The notes below the pieces were generated by a model. It did no database searches, had not been told where the DNA came from, and was given only the letters and a program-made list of their open reading frames with translations. Both the position numbers and the translations under genes were made by a program. From the NCBI GenBank assembly GCA_004369045.1, contig ML213527.1, positions 335,772-399,771 on the forward strand: a stretch of DNA of 64,000 bases. The letters run 5' to 3'. The DNA is from Heliocybe sulcata. Its lineage: Eukaryota > Basidiomycota > Agaricomycetes > Gloeophyllales > Gloeophyllaceae. This document shows positions 37,643-48,516 of this stretch, piece after piece. Position 1 is the stretch's first letter. Each line of letters starts with the position of its first letter.

Positions 37643-39549
37643 TTACATATTCCCTGGCGACTTCGCCATCATACCTTCCAAAGTCCGTAACACCTCGTCC
37701 CTCGACAGAGCATTCACCGCAGCGTTCGCCAGCTTCTTCTTGTTACCCATTGTAGCGTGCACGACTAGACGTGCTAGGACTTCACCCTGACATACAAAAT
37801 ATCAGTGAGAGACGTAAAAGGGATCAGGCTTGGCGATGTACCATTTCCACTACGCATGCCACCACGATTAGCCTGGAGAACTGTTTAGCTGGTTTCCTCG
37901 AATGCAGACACGAGACGACCGACCAGATTATAATCCACGTAATACGTTCCATAGCGGAATTGTTCAAATGATTATGTATAGCATCCAACTAGATCGTAGT
38001 TAGTTGAATCGAGCTCAGACTCCACGCCGGGAACAACTCACCAAATCACTCGCCACCCCAAGCTTCTCATTCAACACGCCCACTCTCTGCTCAACCTCCA
38101 TATACTCCCTCACACTCTCATACAATTCTCCCAAACTCGCCTCGTCCCAAAACAACTCCGGCACGTCCAGAACATTCCCCATCAAGTTCACATCACGTTT
38201 CAACTTGAACAATCTGCCCGTGAGCTTGAGAGCTTCGGTGCGCCGGAGGGTAAGCACGCCTGTAGACGCGAGCTGACGCGGGATGGACAGTGTAGTAGGC
38301 GCAGAGAGGACGCGGTGCGCGAGGGACTCGTAGTGAGCGAGGAGGGTGGATTGGGCGAGGGCGTGTGCGATGGAGATCTTGAGGAGGTGCGAAGGGGATT
38401 TGAAGGCTAAGCAGAGCACAGATCAGTACTTCAGAACTGAGCTCAACATCCAAAACTCACTGAAGAAATCGTTGTATATCCTCGGATACACGATATTTGG
38501 GTCATGCTGCATTTCCATTCCATTAGCACCTCTGCTGGTATCAGAAAGTACGCATATACCTACCACATAATGGAACTCCTCCACCTCCCAGTCGTCCTCC
38601 TGAAACTTCTTGATCATTCCTCCCGCATTCTCAACATCCTCCAGTATACTCCGCTCCTCGCCCTCCTGCATCCCAAAGAATGCCACGACTCCGTAAGAGA
38701 AAAAGATCACTTCCGCGACATTCTCCTCGACCTTGTATGGTGCAGACGCTGCTTGTGGTCGAGGGGTCTCTCTCCCGCCTCCATCCCGCTCTGTGTCAGT
38801 TTCCGCTTCTCTTTCCTCTTCACGTTCAGTCACGGAACTCATGGCAGGAGGCGTCTTCGGGGAGACAGAAGGAATATACCCGCTCTCGCTAAACTTGGTC
38901 TCCGGGGATTGCGACGTAAAATACATCCCCTGGTACCCGTTCTCCTCCGCCTCAGACATCCTCTTCATTAGTCTCTCGTTCGGAGGCGCCGACGATCTCA
39001 AATTCGAGTTCGGTCCATATCCCGGCAACAATGGGAGGTGATACATCTACTTTCCAGCCCGTCAACGCTCCCCAGATTCCTCGATACAAGCGCCAGTGGA
39101 CTCGGACTCACCACATACATCGCCTCGTCATACACTCTCGGCCCGACATTGTGCTCCCTCTTCAAGAAACTCGCCAGCAGCTTCATCTTGAACCCATCGG
39201 CGACACAATACACCGTCAGCCTCTTAAACCCTGCCTTCTTCCTTTGGTCCTTGCTCATCCGTTCGCCCTCATTCTTATAATCCCGCACCACGAGTCCAGT
39301 ATCAGTCTCGTATCCCAGCGTGTCATCGCCTTGGAATTCCTCGCCGGGTAAAGGTTTCGTTTGAGGCGCGCTAGGGAGGACGACGAGTTTCTGTGAGGTT
39401 TTGGATGTGCGTTGCGTCTTAGGGCCTGTCGCGGTTGGGAGAGCGGATAGTGAAGGTCGGCGCACTGCCTTTCCGGGGGCATGCGGGCGAGTGTGCTTGC
39501 GCGTCGGAAGCGGTGTCGACGGCGTCCGCGTCATTTGTGGCAAAGACAT
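37643..39549 (-). CDS. RMD1-like protein (DUF155 family)
   Basis: Member of the Rmd1/Sad1-interacting-factor family (DUF155), found in mitochondria or other membranes in fungi and linked to meiotic division and mitochondrial organisation. Start ATG 39547-39549 (MSLPQMTRTPSTPLPTRKHT), stop TAA 37643-37645, about seven exons. After a disordered N-terminus come RLTVYCVADGFKMKLLASFL, the core VAEVIFFSYGVVAFFGMQEG with EERSILEDVE and DDWEVEEFHY, then PRIYNDFF, HLLKISIAHALAQSTLLAHY, EYMEVEQRVGVLNEKLGVAS and a C-terminal helix reconstructed over two introns (HNHLNNSAMERITWIIIWL). The last exon ends ATMGNKKKLANAAVNALSRD and so on. The order and spacing fit the family well. Confidence 0.88.
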
Positions 39550-39587
39550 CGCAGCAGGATGGTGGCAAAGACCAAGCGCAAGCGCGT

Positions 39588-39613
39588 GTCGCAGCCACAA
39601 TTGTGGCTGCGAC
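39588..39613. repeat. 26-bp perfect palindrome
   Basis: GTCGCAGCCACAA followed at once by its exact reverse complement, centred at 39600/39601. It lies 39 bases upstream of the DUF155 start codon and 34 bases from the MITE. It could be a paired factor site, a cruciform or a transposon footprint. Confidence 0.9.
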
Positions 39614-39644
39614 GTGACAGTATGTGACGGTCGATCACTATAGC

Positions 39645-39917
39645 TAAGGGCCTGTTCGGCACGTTGGTTAAGCTTCGGCTTGGCTCGCGTTGGCTTCGGG
39701 AAGGCGGAGCCAAAGCAAGTGGCAACGGAATGTCACAACCCAATCACACTTCCCACAGACTCTGCGGGTTAGAAGCGTGACAGGGAGACCTGACGTTACC
39801 AGCACGTTCCCGAACAATCCATTAGGTCCGCTTTGTAATCCGAAGCCAATGGCTATGGGTTGGCTTCAAATTTGGCGGGCAAGCCGAAGCTTAACCAACG
39901 TGCCGAACAGGGCCTAA
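39645..39917. mobile_element. MITE, PIF/Harbinger (Tourist-like) type, with TAA target duplication
   Basis: A 267-base element (39648-39914) with terminal inverted repeats of about 35 bases beginning GGGCCTGTTCGG; the right end read on the minus strand is identical over these 35 bases except at the third base. Both sides carry TAA (39645-39647 and 39915-39917), the target-site duplication of the PIF/Harbinger superfamily, whose ends begin GGG/GGC-CTGTT. It has no coding capacity. It sits about 100 bases upstream of the DUF155 start codon and about 50 bases from the collapsed transporter copy. The near-identical ends suggest recent insertion. Confidence 0.85.
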
Positions 39918-39969
39918 GCTACTCGGATTGAAGGTCGACGGCTAGTTGCTCAACGGGTCATATCGTTTC

Positions 39970-40420
39970 GCCACAAATCACTTGAGGACGAAATCCAGTA
40001 CTTACTCGCAAACAAGACTCTATCTTATAATCTCTAGATGCTACACCAGTTTATCGCGGCCCGCGGGGATTAATCCGCTTATTTGATGCACCCAACGCGG
40101 CATGAACTCACACTGAAAGTGGAATGTTATGTCACGACGAACGCAGCGTAACGTAAGTTCAACATGCTCTGCATACGGTGGCCGTTGAGGGTATCAGGAC
40201 CATCCACAGGAATGGTCGTCGCCGCTGACGTCTTGGGTTTTGGCGAGACGGCTGAGGCGCCGATATGGGCGATCTGAGTACGTTTCCTTCTTTTCAAAAC
40301 GTATCGGCTGCTGCTCCGGCTGCTTTTCTACCTGGGAAGACTTGATGATAAGGATTGGTGCTTGGAACTTGATTCGTAGCAATAGACAGGCCGGAGCAAA
40401 ACAGAAGTTATGCAAGACGC
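39970..40420 (-). pseudogene. collapsed duplicate of the triose-phosphate-type transporter gene
   Basis: Decayed copy of the gene at 44405-45863, same orientation. Bases 40112-40343 match its exon 1, including the splice donor (ctcac at 40107-40111 and 45574-45578): shared stretches are TCTTGGGTTT, GTCGCCGCTGAC/ATCGCGGCTGAC, ATGTCAC and CTTTTCTAC. In protein terms SSQVEK.PEQ.P is kept. The start codon is changed (AAG where ATG is expected, 40341-40343) and the frame is closed. Similarity runs on into the 5' flank to about 40420. Bases about 39970-40045 match the 3' flank of the intact gene (13 identical bases TATAATCTCTAGA at 40026-40038 and 44246-44258). Exons 2 to the end are missing, so the copy underwent a large internal deletion. 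Confidence 0.7.
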
Positions 40421-40526
40421 CAAGAAAACAGACTGGACAGACATGCCGCGATGCGATGGAAAGAGAGTGGCAGTCTGAATTTGGTTGAGGGGAGGCGATG
40501 GCAGACTATCAAGGGGACCATCCGCA

Positions 40527-42057
40527 TCACCAGCAGCAAGCAGCTGACGGACCGCCTGCAGGAGATAGACCATGCGCAGGTATCCTAGAGCTCACGAGGA
40601 CATCTGTACGTGTGCGGGTCAGGGCAGCTGAATATGGAGCAAGTAATATACTCACTAAGCGCATTCTTGGCATGTTCCTCCAGCCTCTTGTTGTAGAGAG
40701 TCATCTTCGTGCGTGAGTGTCTAAGATACTTCCTCCAGTTTCCCTGCGATACCACCGTTGCCTTGCCCTCCCGGATATCCCGCTGCCGCTTCAGGTACCA
40801 CTCTTCCGCCTTGTGTGTCCAATAGCCAGCCTTCCCTAAGCCGCAGGTATTCCAAGTCTCTGCTTTCGGCCACCAGGAGCAGTTTATCACCTGGTTCCTC
40901 TCCTCTATCACCAAATGATCCATTAGCATACCTCCCATCTGCATGACCAGGCTCCCTACTCACCTACGAGGATCTTGTAGCCGCCAATCACGCAGTACTC
41001 CTCGTCTTCTGACAGGGCATCGTCGCACCAACCCCCTCTTCCCCACTCGAAAAGGCGTTGGTCATGGCCTCGTTCCACAGCGTATCCATCTGGCCCCCTG
41101 CAAGCCAGGCCGTGAAGTTCACTGAATCCTAACTCCTCGAGCGCCAGCCTCCAGAGGATCCCACCATGCGTAATCGCCGCCCGCGAGTGCACATAGCTGC
41201 GGAAGAAATACTTGCGGCGGTCGATGTAGCTGTCGTAGTCTCTGGCTGACCAGGGGAGGCTCTGTGGGCGAATCATCATGTCCACTGTGTGCAAGAACTG
41301 CTGCTGCGAAGGTGGTGCTACAAGGTAAACCGGGGTCCGGCAGCGAATCCCTCGGTCAGCGGCGATGCCCCTCATACGTGGCAGCCTCTCGTCCTGGGCA
41401 ACTTCAATGGCCATTTGCAGGACAAAGTAAGCATCCCTTGCCTCGCTTAGCCACATTTCATCTCGGGGCCCACCTACGCCAGAAGTCGCCCATACGTTTT
41501 ACCGCGAGTCCCGCGGGAAGGGAGCTTAGGCGGTACTTGAGATGCATTTTGGACGTGGTGGGTAGATCACCTGGCCTACCTGCTAACCACTCGAACAGTT
41601 CAACGACCTGGGATTTGTAGTATATCGTTCTCAGCTCGTCCGAGTCTGACTGAGATCCCGTCTCGCCAATGTCACGGGCAATGTCATCGAAGTCCTTTTG
41701 GAGGCGCTCCGTGCTCTTGAGCGTCTCGCCCTTAGAATCTGGTTTCAGATTGACTGCGTACCGACCACGCAAAACTTGCGCCAGGGTGACCATAGCTGCA
41801 TTCGACCACTTTGCAGCCGAACGCTCACCATTCGCACTGTGCTCTACGTCATCTTTCTCCGCACTGTTGGTAGGGGTGCCTACTTCGTCGACGTACTCCC
41901 CGTCCTCAACATCTCGGCAATTACCACCAGGTGTGGGCGCCTGTGGTCTGGGGGGTGCAGAAGCTGAGGCTCGGTGGTATTTTAGGTGGTCGCGGCGATG
42001 ACGGGGGGGCACTGCACCACTGCTGCTGCTCGGCATGCCTATGGACATGCTAGTCAT
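40527..42057 (-). CDS. uncharacterised basidiomycete protein
   Basis: Not recognised. Start ATG 42055-42057 (MTSMSIGMPSSSSGAVPPRH), stop TGA 40527-40529 after a short last exon. Exon 1 encodes a basic, Pro-rich N-terminus and then an acidic-to-helical part (MVTLAQVLRGRYAVNLKPDS, YYKSQVVELFEWLAGRPGDL). Exon 2 (to about 40970) encodes YFVLQMAIEVAQDERLPRM and YIDRRKYFFRSYVHSRAAIT and has many Trp and Tyr. Exon 3 encodes NCSWWPKAETWNTCGLGKAG and a Lys/Arg-rich helix. Inferred introns: about 37 bases after FWRR, about 59 bases (GTGAGT...ATAG) between ILV and EERNQ, about 55 before the last exon. No signal peptide or membrane helix. It is divergent from the Crinkler/RHS-type gene across 342 bases, so they may share a promoter. 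Confidence 0.65.
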
Positions 42058-42399
42058 TGGTGCTTGGCGGTTAAGACTTTAATATGCTGGTCGAACCTCG
42101 GAGGCATACGCGCTTCTCAGTCAACAAGACGAGTGTAAAACATGTCTTGCAATCCAACGAGAGACGGACCACTACTAAATCCGGGAATCACTAGGTTAGT
42201 CGCACGAGAGCAAAGAAGTGGACCAGGCAGCGGCTTAGAGCTCTGCAGACCAGACAGGTAAGGAGATGAAACGAAATGAAATTGATGAGAAAGAAACACA
42301 TATTATCGCGGAGTTCGAATGTTCCGAGCCACATATATAGGCGTGCTCAATATCCGCCACTTGCAATCTTGCTTGCGGTATGTCAGTCAGGCAGACTCG
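42058..42399. promoter_or_regulatory. divergent promoter of the uncharacterised gene and the Crinkler/RHS-type gene
   Basis: 342 bases between divergent start codons. A TATA box for the plus gene (TATATAG, 42334-42340) lies 60 bases before its likely start at 42400. Confidence 0.6.
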
Positions 42400-44043
42400 A
42401 TGTCACTCCCAGATTCTCGTGCTTTTATAGAGGAGCTCAAGGCTCTACGTGCGGAGGTCTGGGGCAAAGCGTGGGCCACTGAACAGAAATCGCTCTCCCC
42501 GAGCGACTGGCCGAGCGACGATGATGTGCAGATGGACGACGACTTTGCCGACCCGCCCAAGGAAGTCGACCACAGCTTCGCCTATACATGCTACACGGGC
42601 ATTGAAAGACTCAACAACGTTCTACCACTGGGCTTAGAATGCGACACAATCGTTGAACGCGCGGCCTACAAGGAGCTCACTGCCTTGATAGGAGGTGTGT
42701 TACTTGAGGGAAGGTTCAAGCGTTTCGTAGTTACAGGACATCCGGGAATAGGTCGGTGAGCTCTGCGCTATCGTTGGAATCATTCAGCTGACGTGTCTGA
42801 ACCCAGGCAAAACGATCTTTCTTGTGTATCTTTTCCTCCACCGCCTCAGTCGCTGTCAGCCGGTCGCAATTCAAGGTCCGCGTGAGACGTACTACATCTT
42901 CAACTCCGAAGGTGTCACCATGGCTGTCGATACTGGGCGACACGACCGACGATTGAGGGATTGTTGGGCCCTCGCCGACAGTAACGCCGACATCATCCAA
43001 CCCTGTTCCGCCTTTCGCCTGTCTGCTCTGTGTGTCGTTCAGACAACGGCGCCCGAGCCCCAAAGGTTCAAAGAGTGGTCAAAGCAGCAGAAAACCAGGA
43101 TGTTTGTGATGCCTCTGCCCGGACTTAACGAGATTATGGCGGTCATGTACGTGTTCCTCAGATGCCCGATGACTTGAAACTTCCGACATTGACGGATATC
43201 TCTGCTGCAGCAAAGAAAACGGGCCTGCAGAATTTACCCGTCATGTGCCAGATCTCGTGAGGAAGTGGGGACCGTCATTTCGCACTATAGACGAACTCGC
43301 CGCGGCGTATGACTCAAGGTCCATTGTCGAGCCGTTCCAAATGGCTGAAGCAAGCTTGACCAACATTGCGATGGGTGCTGCGAAGCGCCTGCATTCTCAT
43401 CCGGAGCTCCTACGGTCATCGACATCCTTGAAGTCTGATCAGGGCCTGCACAGCCATCTGTCCCCCATCATCTTCATTCGTCCCAAAGACGTGTCGATGG
43501 TAACGTGGGGTCACTACGTTCCGACAGAGTACCTGCAGGGCATTATTGATGCCGCTCAGGATTCTTCCTCCAACCAGTATGCGGATCCATGAAATGCGGG
43601 TGCACAGACGCCTATGCACCGGGAACGCTAGCCTCCGCATTTTCAACTGCGACGGAGACGAAAAACACCCGCAGCCCCAGTCTGTTCTACTGCCCGGCAC
43701 GTTGGCAGGTCTTCAGAATGCCGACACCACAGAAGGGTTCTATTGGTGTCCGTCCGTTGCGAACTTCGAAGGCGTTGACGGCGCTCTGGGCGACAACGAG
43801 AACATCTACGCTATACAGGCGACCATCGCTGACGATCACAAGATGCCCGCAAGCGGACTCACGAAACTTTGGAACAACATTGCTCCAGCTTTTCGTGCGC
43901 GGCTTAACTGGCACTACGTCGTCGTCGCCGACACCGAGGAAACAGCCAAGAACCACCTCGAGCAATTTACGCAGCAACTGCAGAATTTTACTTTGCCTGG
44001 TAGCACGACCGTCACTGTGTGGTCTGCGGATTTCTCTGTATGA
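42400..44043 (+). CDS. Crinkler/RHS-type P-loop NTPase with C-terminal nuclease-like domain
   Basis: Member of the Crinkler/retrotransposon-hot-spot protein family that is expanded in agaricomycetes. It looks whole. Start taken as ATG 42400 (MSLPDSRAFIEELKALRAEV) because an upstream in-frame ATG at 42319 lies before the TATA box. Stop TGA 44041-44043; four exons. Walker A is GHPGIGKT, completed across intron 1 (FVVTGHPGIG|KTIFLVYLFLHRL). A Walker-B-like segment DCWALADSN follows, then CVVQTTAPEPQRFKEW, the pattern of this family, and after intron 2 the helical part ENGPAEFTRHVPDLVRKWG. The C-terminal part (FYWCPSVANFEGVDGALGD, NIYAIQATIADDHKMP, WHYVVVADTEETAKNHLEQF) matches the REase-superfamily-like C-domain seen in fungal members. 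Known members act as secreted or nuclear effectors or in conflict between genomes; its role here is open. No signal peptide is seen. Confidence 0.75.
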
Positions 44044-44404
44044 TTCCCTGCCCTTTTTCTGTATACTGTATGAAAGCTTGTTTTACAATAAACAAAGAAG
44101 CTTAGAGAGTTTGTCAGGTTTCGGTCGTGGACATCCGGCCAAGCACTCAAATAATGCGGCCTTCGCAAACGACCTTCACTATTCAGCTATTCAGCCACGA
44201 ATCACCTATCTGCGTATTTACTACTCAACATACAAGACACTAGTCTATAATCTCTAGACACTAGAGCCAAGAATACTGTACCAATTCGCATCTAGCATCT
44301 CGTCATCGTCGTGTACCGATAGTAGCAATAAACAGTATATAGTAGTCCAAATACCCGCTGTACACGGCCAAAGCGATGGGAAGAAGTATAGAAAAGTGTC
44401 CAGG
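44044..44404. other. convergent 3' region; its left part matches the collapsed transporter copy
   Basis: Between the stops of the Crinkler/RHS-type gene and the transporter gene. Bases about 44195-44265 match 39970-40045 (shared TATAATCTCTAGA), which marks one edge of the duplicated segment. Confidence 0.6.
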
Positions 44405-45863
44405 TTACTTGCCGCCCGACGTCTTGAACAAGATGAGCCCGCCGAGGGCGATCGAGTAGCCGAGGACCTGGAGCGGCGTGATTTGCGAGCCAAAGATGAG
44501 GACCGACCCACTGATGAGCAGGATGTCCTGCACAACGTCCTTGATTAACTTGATTCTCTGTAGCATGGCTGACTAGGACATACCTTAAAGACACCCGCCA
44601 GTGTCAAGACGAGACCGCTGCCCACGCCGACAAGGAAGACGGCGGCGATGTTGAGCAGGAACGCCACTGCCGCATTCGAGATGAGGATGAGCGGGCCCAC
44701 GCGTGCTGCACACAAGGACCTGTCAGTCAGCTAGTAGTCGGTACAAACGCAAGCCAGAGCCTTACCAAGCTCGTAAAACGGCGCCAGCCCCTCCGTGAAC
44801 GGAATAACCAACAGATTGATAAGCGCGCAGACAGGCGCGTAGTAGTGCAGCGACACGAGTGGGTCCATCTTCATTCCGTGCAGGAGGATCTGGATCATCA
44901 CCAATCTCGAGGCTTCAAACTGTGGCTTTCCTCAGCACCGAACTCGGACTTGAAAATGAGGAAACTGGACTTACGACAACAGCGAGCGCCTGGATGATGA
45001 ACCCGACGAGGTTGAAGTGCAGCTCGCCGTGCGAGGCGAGGGCGACGCCGGAAGAGATCATGAAGACGATGACACCGAGCTTGCGGTTTGGCTCTTGGAT
45101 GCGGAACGTCCATGAGATGAGCAGGATCGCGACGGGCACGAAGGCCTGCCGGGTGCCGTCAATAATTAATCCAATGGTATAGCTACCGAATCAAAACGGG
45201 ACTTGGGTAACCCCGGCTCCGATAGGCGGCCTGGATACGCCGTGGTGGAGAGTTACCCAAGCTCCGAACCATCCGCAACCCCCCACTCGAACCCGATCGG
45301 ACAGGGGGACAGGCGCAGATGAAGGAAGTAAGTACACACCTTGAGCATCTGAATGTAGGCCACACTGAGGTAGAGATAAGCCGTGTTGCTCAGGATCAAG
45401 CTGGCGCTGAAGAGGAGACCGATCGGCAGGATAGACCGGACGAACAGGTCCTTGTTCATGTTCACCTCCTTCGCCCCGTCCACCAAATGTGTCGTACGCT
45501 GCAGTATCCGCGTACCAATAGCCTATCGGGGGCGTCAATCCACTGAACCCCTCTCATGTCGCTCGATGGGCTACTCACGGCAAACGTCAAGTGCCATGTC
45601 ACCAAGAACACTGGGTAGCGGAAGTTCAGGGTGTTGTACAGATAATTATTGTAGATGATGACCGAAGACGAGAGCACGATCCATATAGGAATGATCATCG
45701 CGGCTGACATCTTGGGTTTCGATACAGATGGCTGGCGTGCCGATACGGGGGAAGGGAGGGGGTCATCGTGCGCTTCCTTCGGTTCGAGGTGCAGGGAGCT
45801 GGACGAGGAGGAAGAGGCTTCGAGGGGGAGCTGCTCGAGGTCCTTTTCTACTTGAGATGACAT
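44405..45863 (-). CDS. triose-phosphate/nucleotide-sugar transporter family (TPT, DMT superfamily)
   Basis: Ten-helix drug/metabolite-transporter fold protein of the TPT group, usually in the Golgi or ER in fungi, exchanging nucleotide sugars or phosphorylated sugars. Start ATG 45861-45863 (MSSQVEKDLEQLPLEASSSS), stop TAA 44405-44407, about six exons. Seen: a disordered N-terminus of about 60 residues; MSAAMIIPIWIVLSSSVIIY and NNYLYNTLNFRYPVFLVTWH (helices 1-2, typical of the group); LFVRSILPIGLLFSASLILS; NTAYLYLSVAYIQMLK; AFVPVAILLISWTF; KLGVIVFMISSGVALASHGE; HFNLVGFIIQALAVV; and the C-terminal GYSIALGGLILFKTSGGK. The substrate is not readable. A decayed copy of its first exon and both flanks lies at 39970-40420. 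A TATA-like TTTATAA on the minus strand lies at 45924-45930, about 60 bases upstream. Confidence 0.9.
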
Positions 45864-48072
45864 GGTAATAACGCTACTGAGGTGGTTGTCGTGGAAATGA
45901 ACAGGTCGAGTCGAAGCAGAAGGTTATAAAGGCTGTGTGGCAGGCTTAGCAGGACGACTGGAAAGAAGAGGAATGTCTTACAGCGAGTTAAAGCGAGCTT
46001 AAGGCGCTGGCTGGCGGGTATAGATCAGTAAGGGAACAGAGAACGGAACGCGGCCGACCCAGAATAGACAGCCACGTTTTCGGCTCGGTGACGCTGGCGG
46101 CGCGGCAAGAGGGCGCTCCCGAAGATACTCTGAACTTACCAGATAAACGAGTGGCTGGAGCTGTAATACGAACACGACAGAGGTAATGGAAGGTAAAACG
46201 GGCATACTGAGAACGAGAGCCCGTATTTATGATATGATCACTTACGGTGCAAATTGACCGGATCTGTCAGACTGGTTCACTAGATCACGGCGTAACCAGG
46301 CTCTGACCGCACTCCCAGACAATATTTGCCCCCGGAAAACCGTCAAATGGTGGATTCTGCGAGTTATGCAGCGCACACTTGAGAGGAGACGGGCAGATGA
46401 AGCTCTACGTGCTCAAAACTCCGGTCGAGTCAACAGTGAGCAGAATATCAGCTGCAGCTGGTAGCGGTATAAGGGAAAGGGGAAGAGGGACCCAGAGGCA
46501 TACAGAGGCAGATATATTATATACCTTTTGATATTATATACGAACGTCAGAGGATCAGCGCTCAGCGCTCAACGTTTACCTTAGACGTATCTCGAAAATA
46601 TTAATGCAGATCAGGCTATTTGTATTCCATTTTTGGCTAATATACAGTATATTCATGGAAACTGCGCGCTGACTATCCCGACGACACCTAATCCCGTCAA
46701 ATACCCATATTTCCTGCCAGAATCCACTCAACAGAGACATAGCACTAGCATCTCAAGTTCATCTTAGCTCTGACGAACTGCACTCAGGCATTTCCAGGTG
46801 GGAATACTGTACTCAGTGGTAATTAGCAGTACTCTGATCCGAGAGCGGGCTGCATAACCAGGCCTTTGACGGATTTTGGTACTCGACTTGCCTGATGAAC
46901 TGTACTTAGACGGAATACCCATTGAGCTGGTGATGGTGCATAGCACCCGTACTAAGATGCCAAAATGGTGGTGCGTGCTGAGACAGACTGCTGTATGCAC
47001 GATGAGGACGTCTGCGGCATATAATACATGTCAACACGGATGAATGGCGAATCAGCGCATCTCCAAGCACGACAATCTGACAGAACTTCAACCGTCCCGG
47101 AGATCGTCTGCGCTCCGATGCGGCCACCTTCTCCCCAGGTTCTGTCGCGGGTTAGACTGGTAAGCAATGGGCGTCGTGAGCGTGTCGGACATTGTGAAGA
47201 CTGTAGCGAGTATGCCTCTCTGTATGCCGACTATGACCGTCACCATCCAGAGTAAACGGAAACACTGTACCTCGTGCCTCATTCGTCCACTCCGTTCGCG
47301 TGAGATCCAGCCTAACTTCCCCATTGCCGGATGCGATGATGGTCATAGTAGGCAACGCCCTGAAAACAAGGGCAGAGAGAAGACAGGCATCCGCATCGGA
47401 GCATATCCCACAGATACGACGAGTTGTGCCACTTCGAGATCAAGGACCGCTCGATGTACTGGGAAACCGCTGATGTTCGGATTATCTGCCCGGCCAAGGA
47501 TGATCCACAATGGGCAGAGGAAACGTGCTGCATTCCATGAAGATAGGGACACCAGCGTTGGACACTCCTCCCAAAAGCTGCTGGCGAGCTGGATGAAGTC
47601 ACCGACAATGATGATGCGCATGAACGCAAAATTCTGGCATGAGAACTATGGATAGCGAGAGTGACGGTCAACAAGCACGGTGAACCAAGGCATCTCGTCG
47701 CTTATCGCCCGAGGGGTACACACATTAGAATAATATCACCGAATGCGACTGTGTACCCGTTTAGACCGATGACGGGCCCGTAATGAATACATGCGACGGC
47801 ACCCGACTGAGTTCGCCAGGTGTGTGACACCAATGACTCATAGACTCAAGAGATGAAAAGGATCAGCACTTGCGTGAATATTGCATATACCATACATACA
47901 TTCATCCAACTCGCCTCGCCATGTCCTCCCTTGAGCTTTACAGAATTGGAGGGGAGGGCGAGCGAAGGCTGCACGCCACCGAGCCGAAAGCGTTCTGTCG
48001 CCTAGGTTGCGTTCCGCGGCGAATGTATGCGTGTGCTCCTTGGACGCAACGACGTTTGTGAGAGTGCCCATG
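45864..48072. other. 2.2-kb region without an assignable gene
   Basis: Left part (45864-46800): promoter of the transporter, then AT-rich sequence with short AT repeats near 46506-46545. Right part (46950-47670, minus strand): several overlapping frames with protein-like stretches, including MRIIIVGDFIQLASSFWEEC (from 47621) and a hydrophobic segment LLWMVTVIVGIQRGILATVF (in the frame 47088-47324) that could be a membrane helix. Possible GT-AG pairs exist but no single consistent model or family emerged. A decayed membrane-protein gene is one reading. Confidence 0.45.
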
Positions 48073-48516
48073 CTAGTAGTGGATAGGCGGGATCGGGTCG
48101 GCACGTATTGTGGATAAGTCCACTGAACGGTCCGTCTCTTCATCGAGCTCGCCGATCAGGATGCTGGAATCACACGACATGAAGATGGGAATGTAGAGCT
48201 GCCGAATGGACGTACATCTGGTCGCCCTTCACTAGGTATAATCCCAAAGGAATCTCCTCCACGCCTTCATCCGCGCTATACACGCGTTCTTTTGAATCGG
48301 ACAGGACAACGTTCGATTTTTGGTCGAAACCAGCCATGGTACCCTGAGAAACCTTCAAGACACGCTCGGGAGCTGGCAAAGCACATAGGACGCACGACTA
48401 TGGCTCGTCCATCTTGTAGAATGAGCAACACAGGACCTGAAAGGCCTCTCAGAACCGAGTTAGACTGAAACTACAGGTCACTCACGGTCGACGTAGCCTT
48501 GAAGGCTGGACATACT
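48073..48516 (-). CDS. lsm8: U6 snRNA-associated Sm-like protein LSm8
   Basis: Subunit of the nuclear LSm2-8 ring that binds the 3' end of U6 snRNA. Reconstructed from four small exons: ATG 48514-48516, MSSLQGYVDR (28-base exon, donor GTGAGT); PVLLILQDGRAIV (donor GTGCGT); GTMAGFDQKSNVVLSDSKER with VYSADEGVEEIPLGLYLVKG and DQM; and ILIGELDEETDRSVDLSTIR with ADPIPPIHY and stop TAG 48073-48075. Sm1 (DGR-x-x-x-GTM-x-x-FDQ) and Sm2 (LGLYLVKGDQMILIGELDEE) are both complete. At about 95 residues it matches the family, and GLYLVRGD/IGE plus the C-terminal tail separate LSm8 from LSm1. Divergent from sec24 over 249 bases. Confidence 0.95.

Noticed and set aside
39531-39743. Minus-strand 70-codon frame and the extended start at 39600 for the DUF155 protein
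   Set aside because: The frame runs through the palindrome and the MITE end and its first codon is not ATG; the ATG at 39549 is better.
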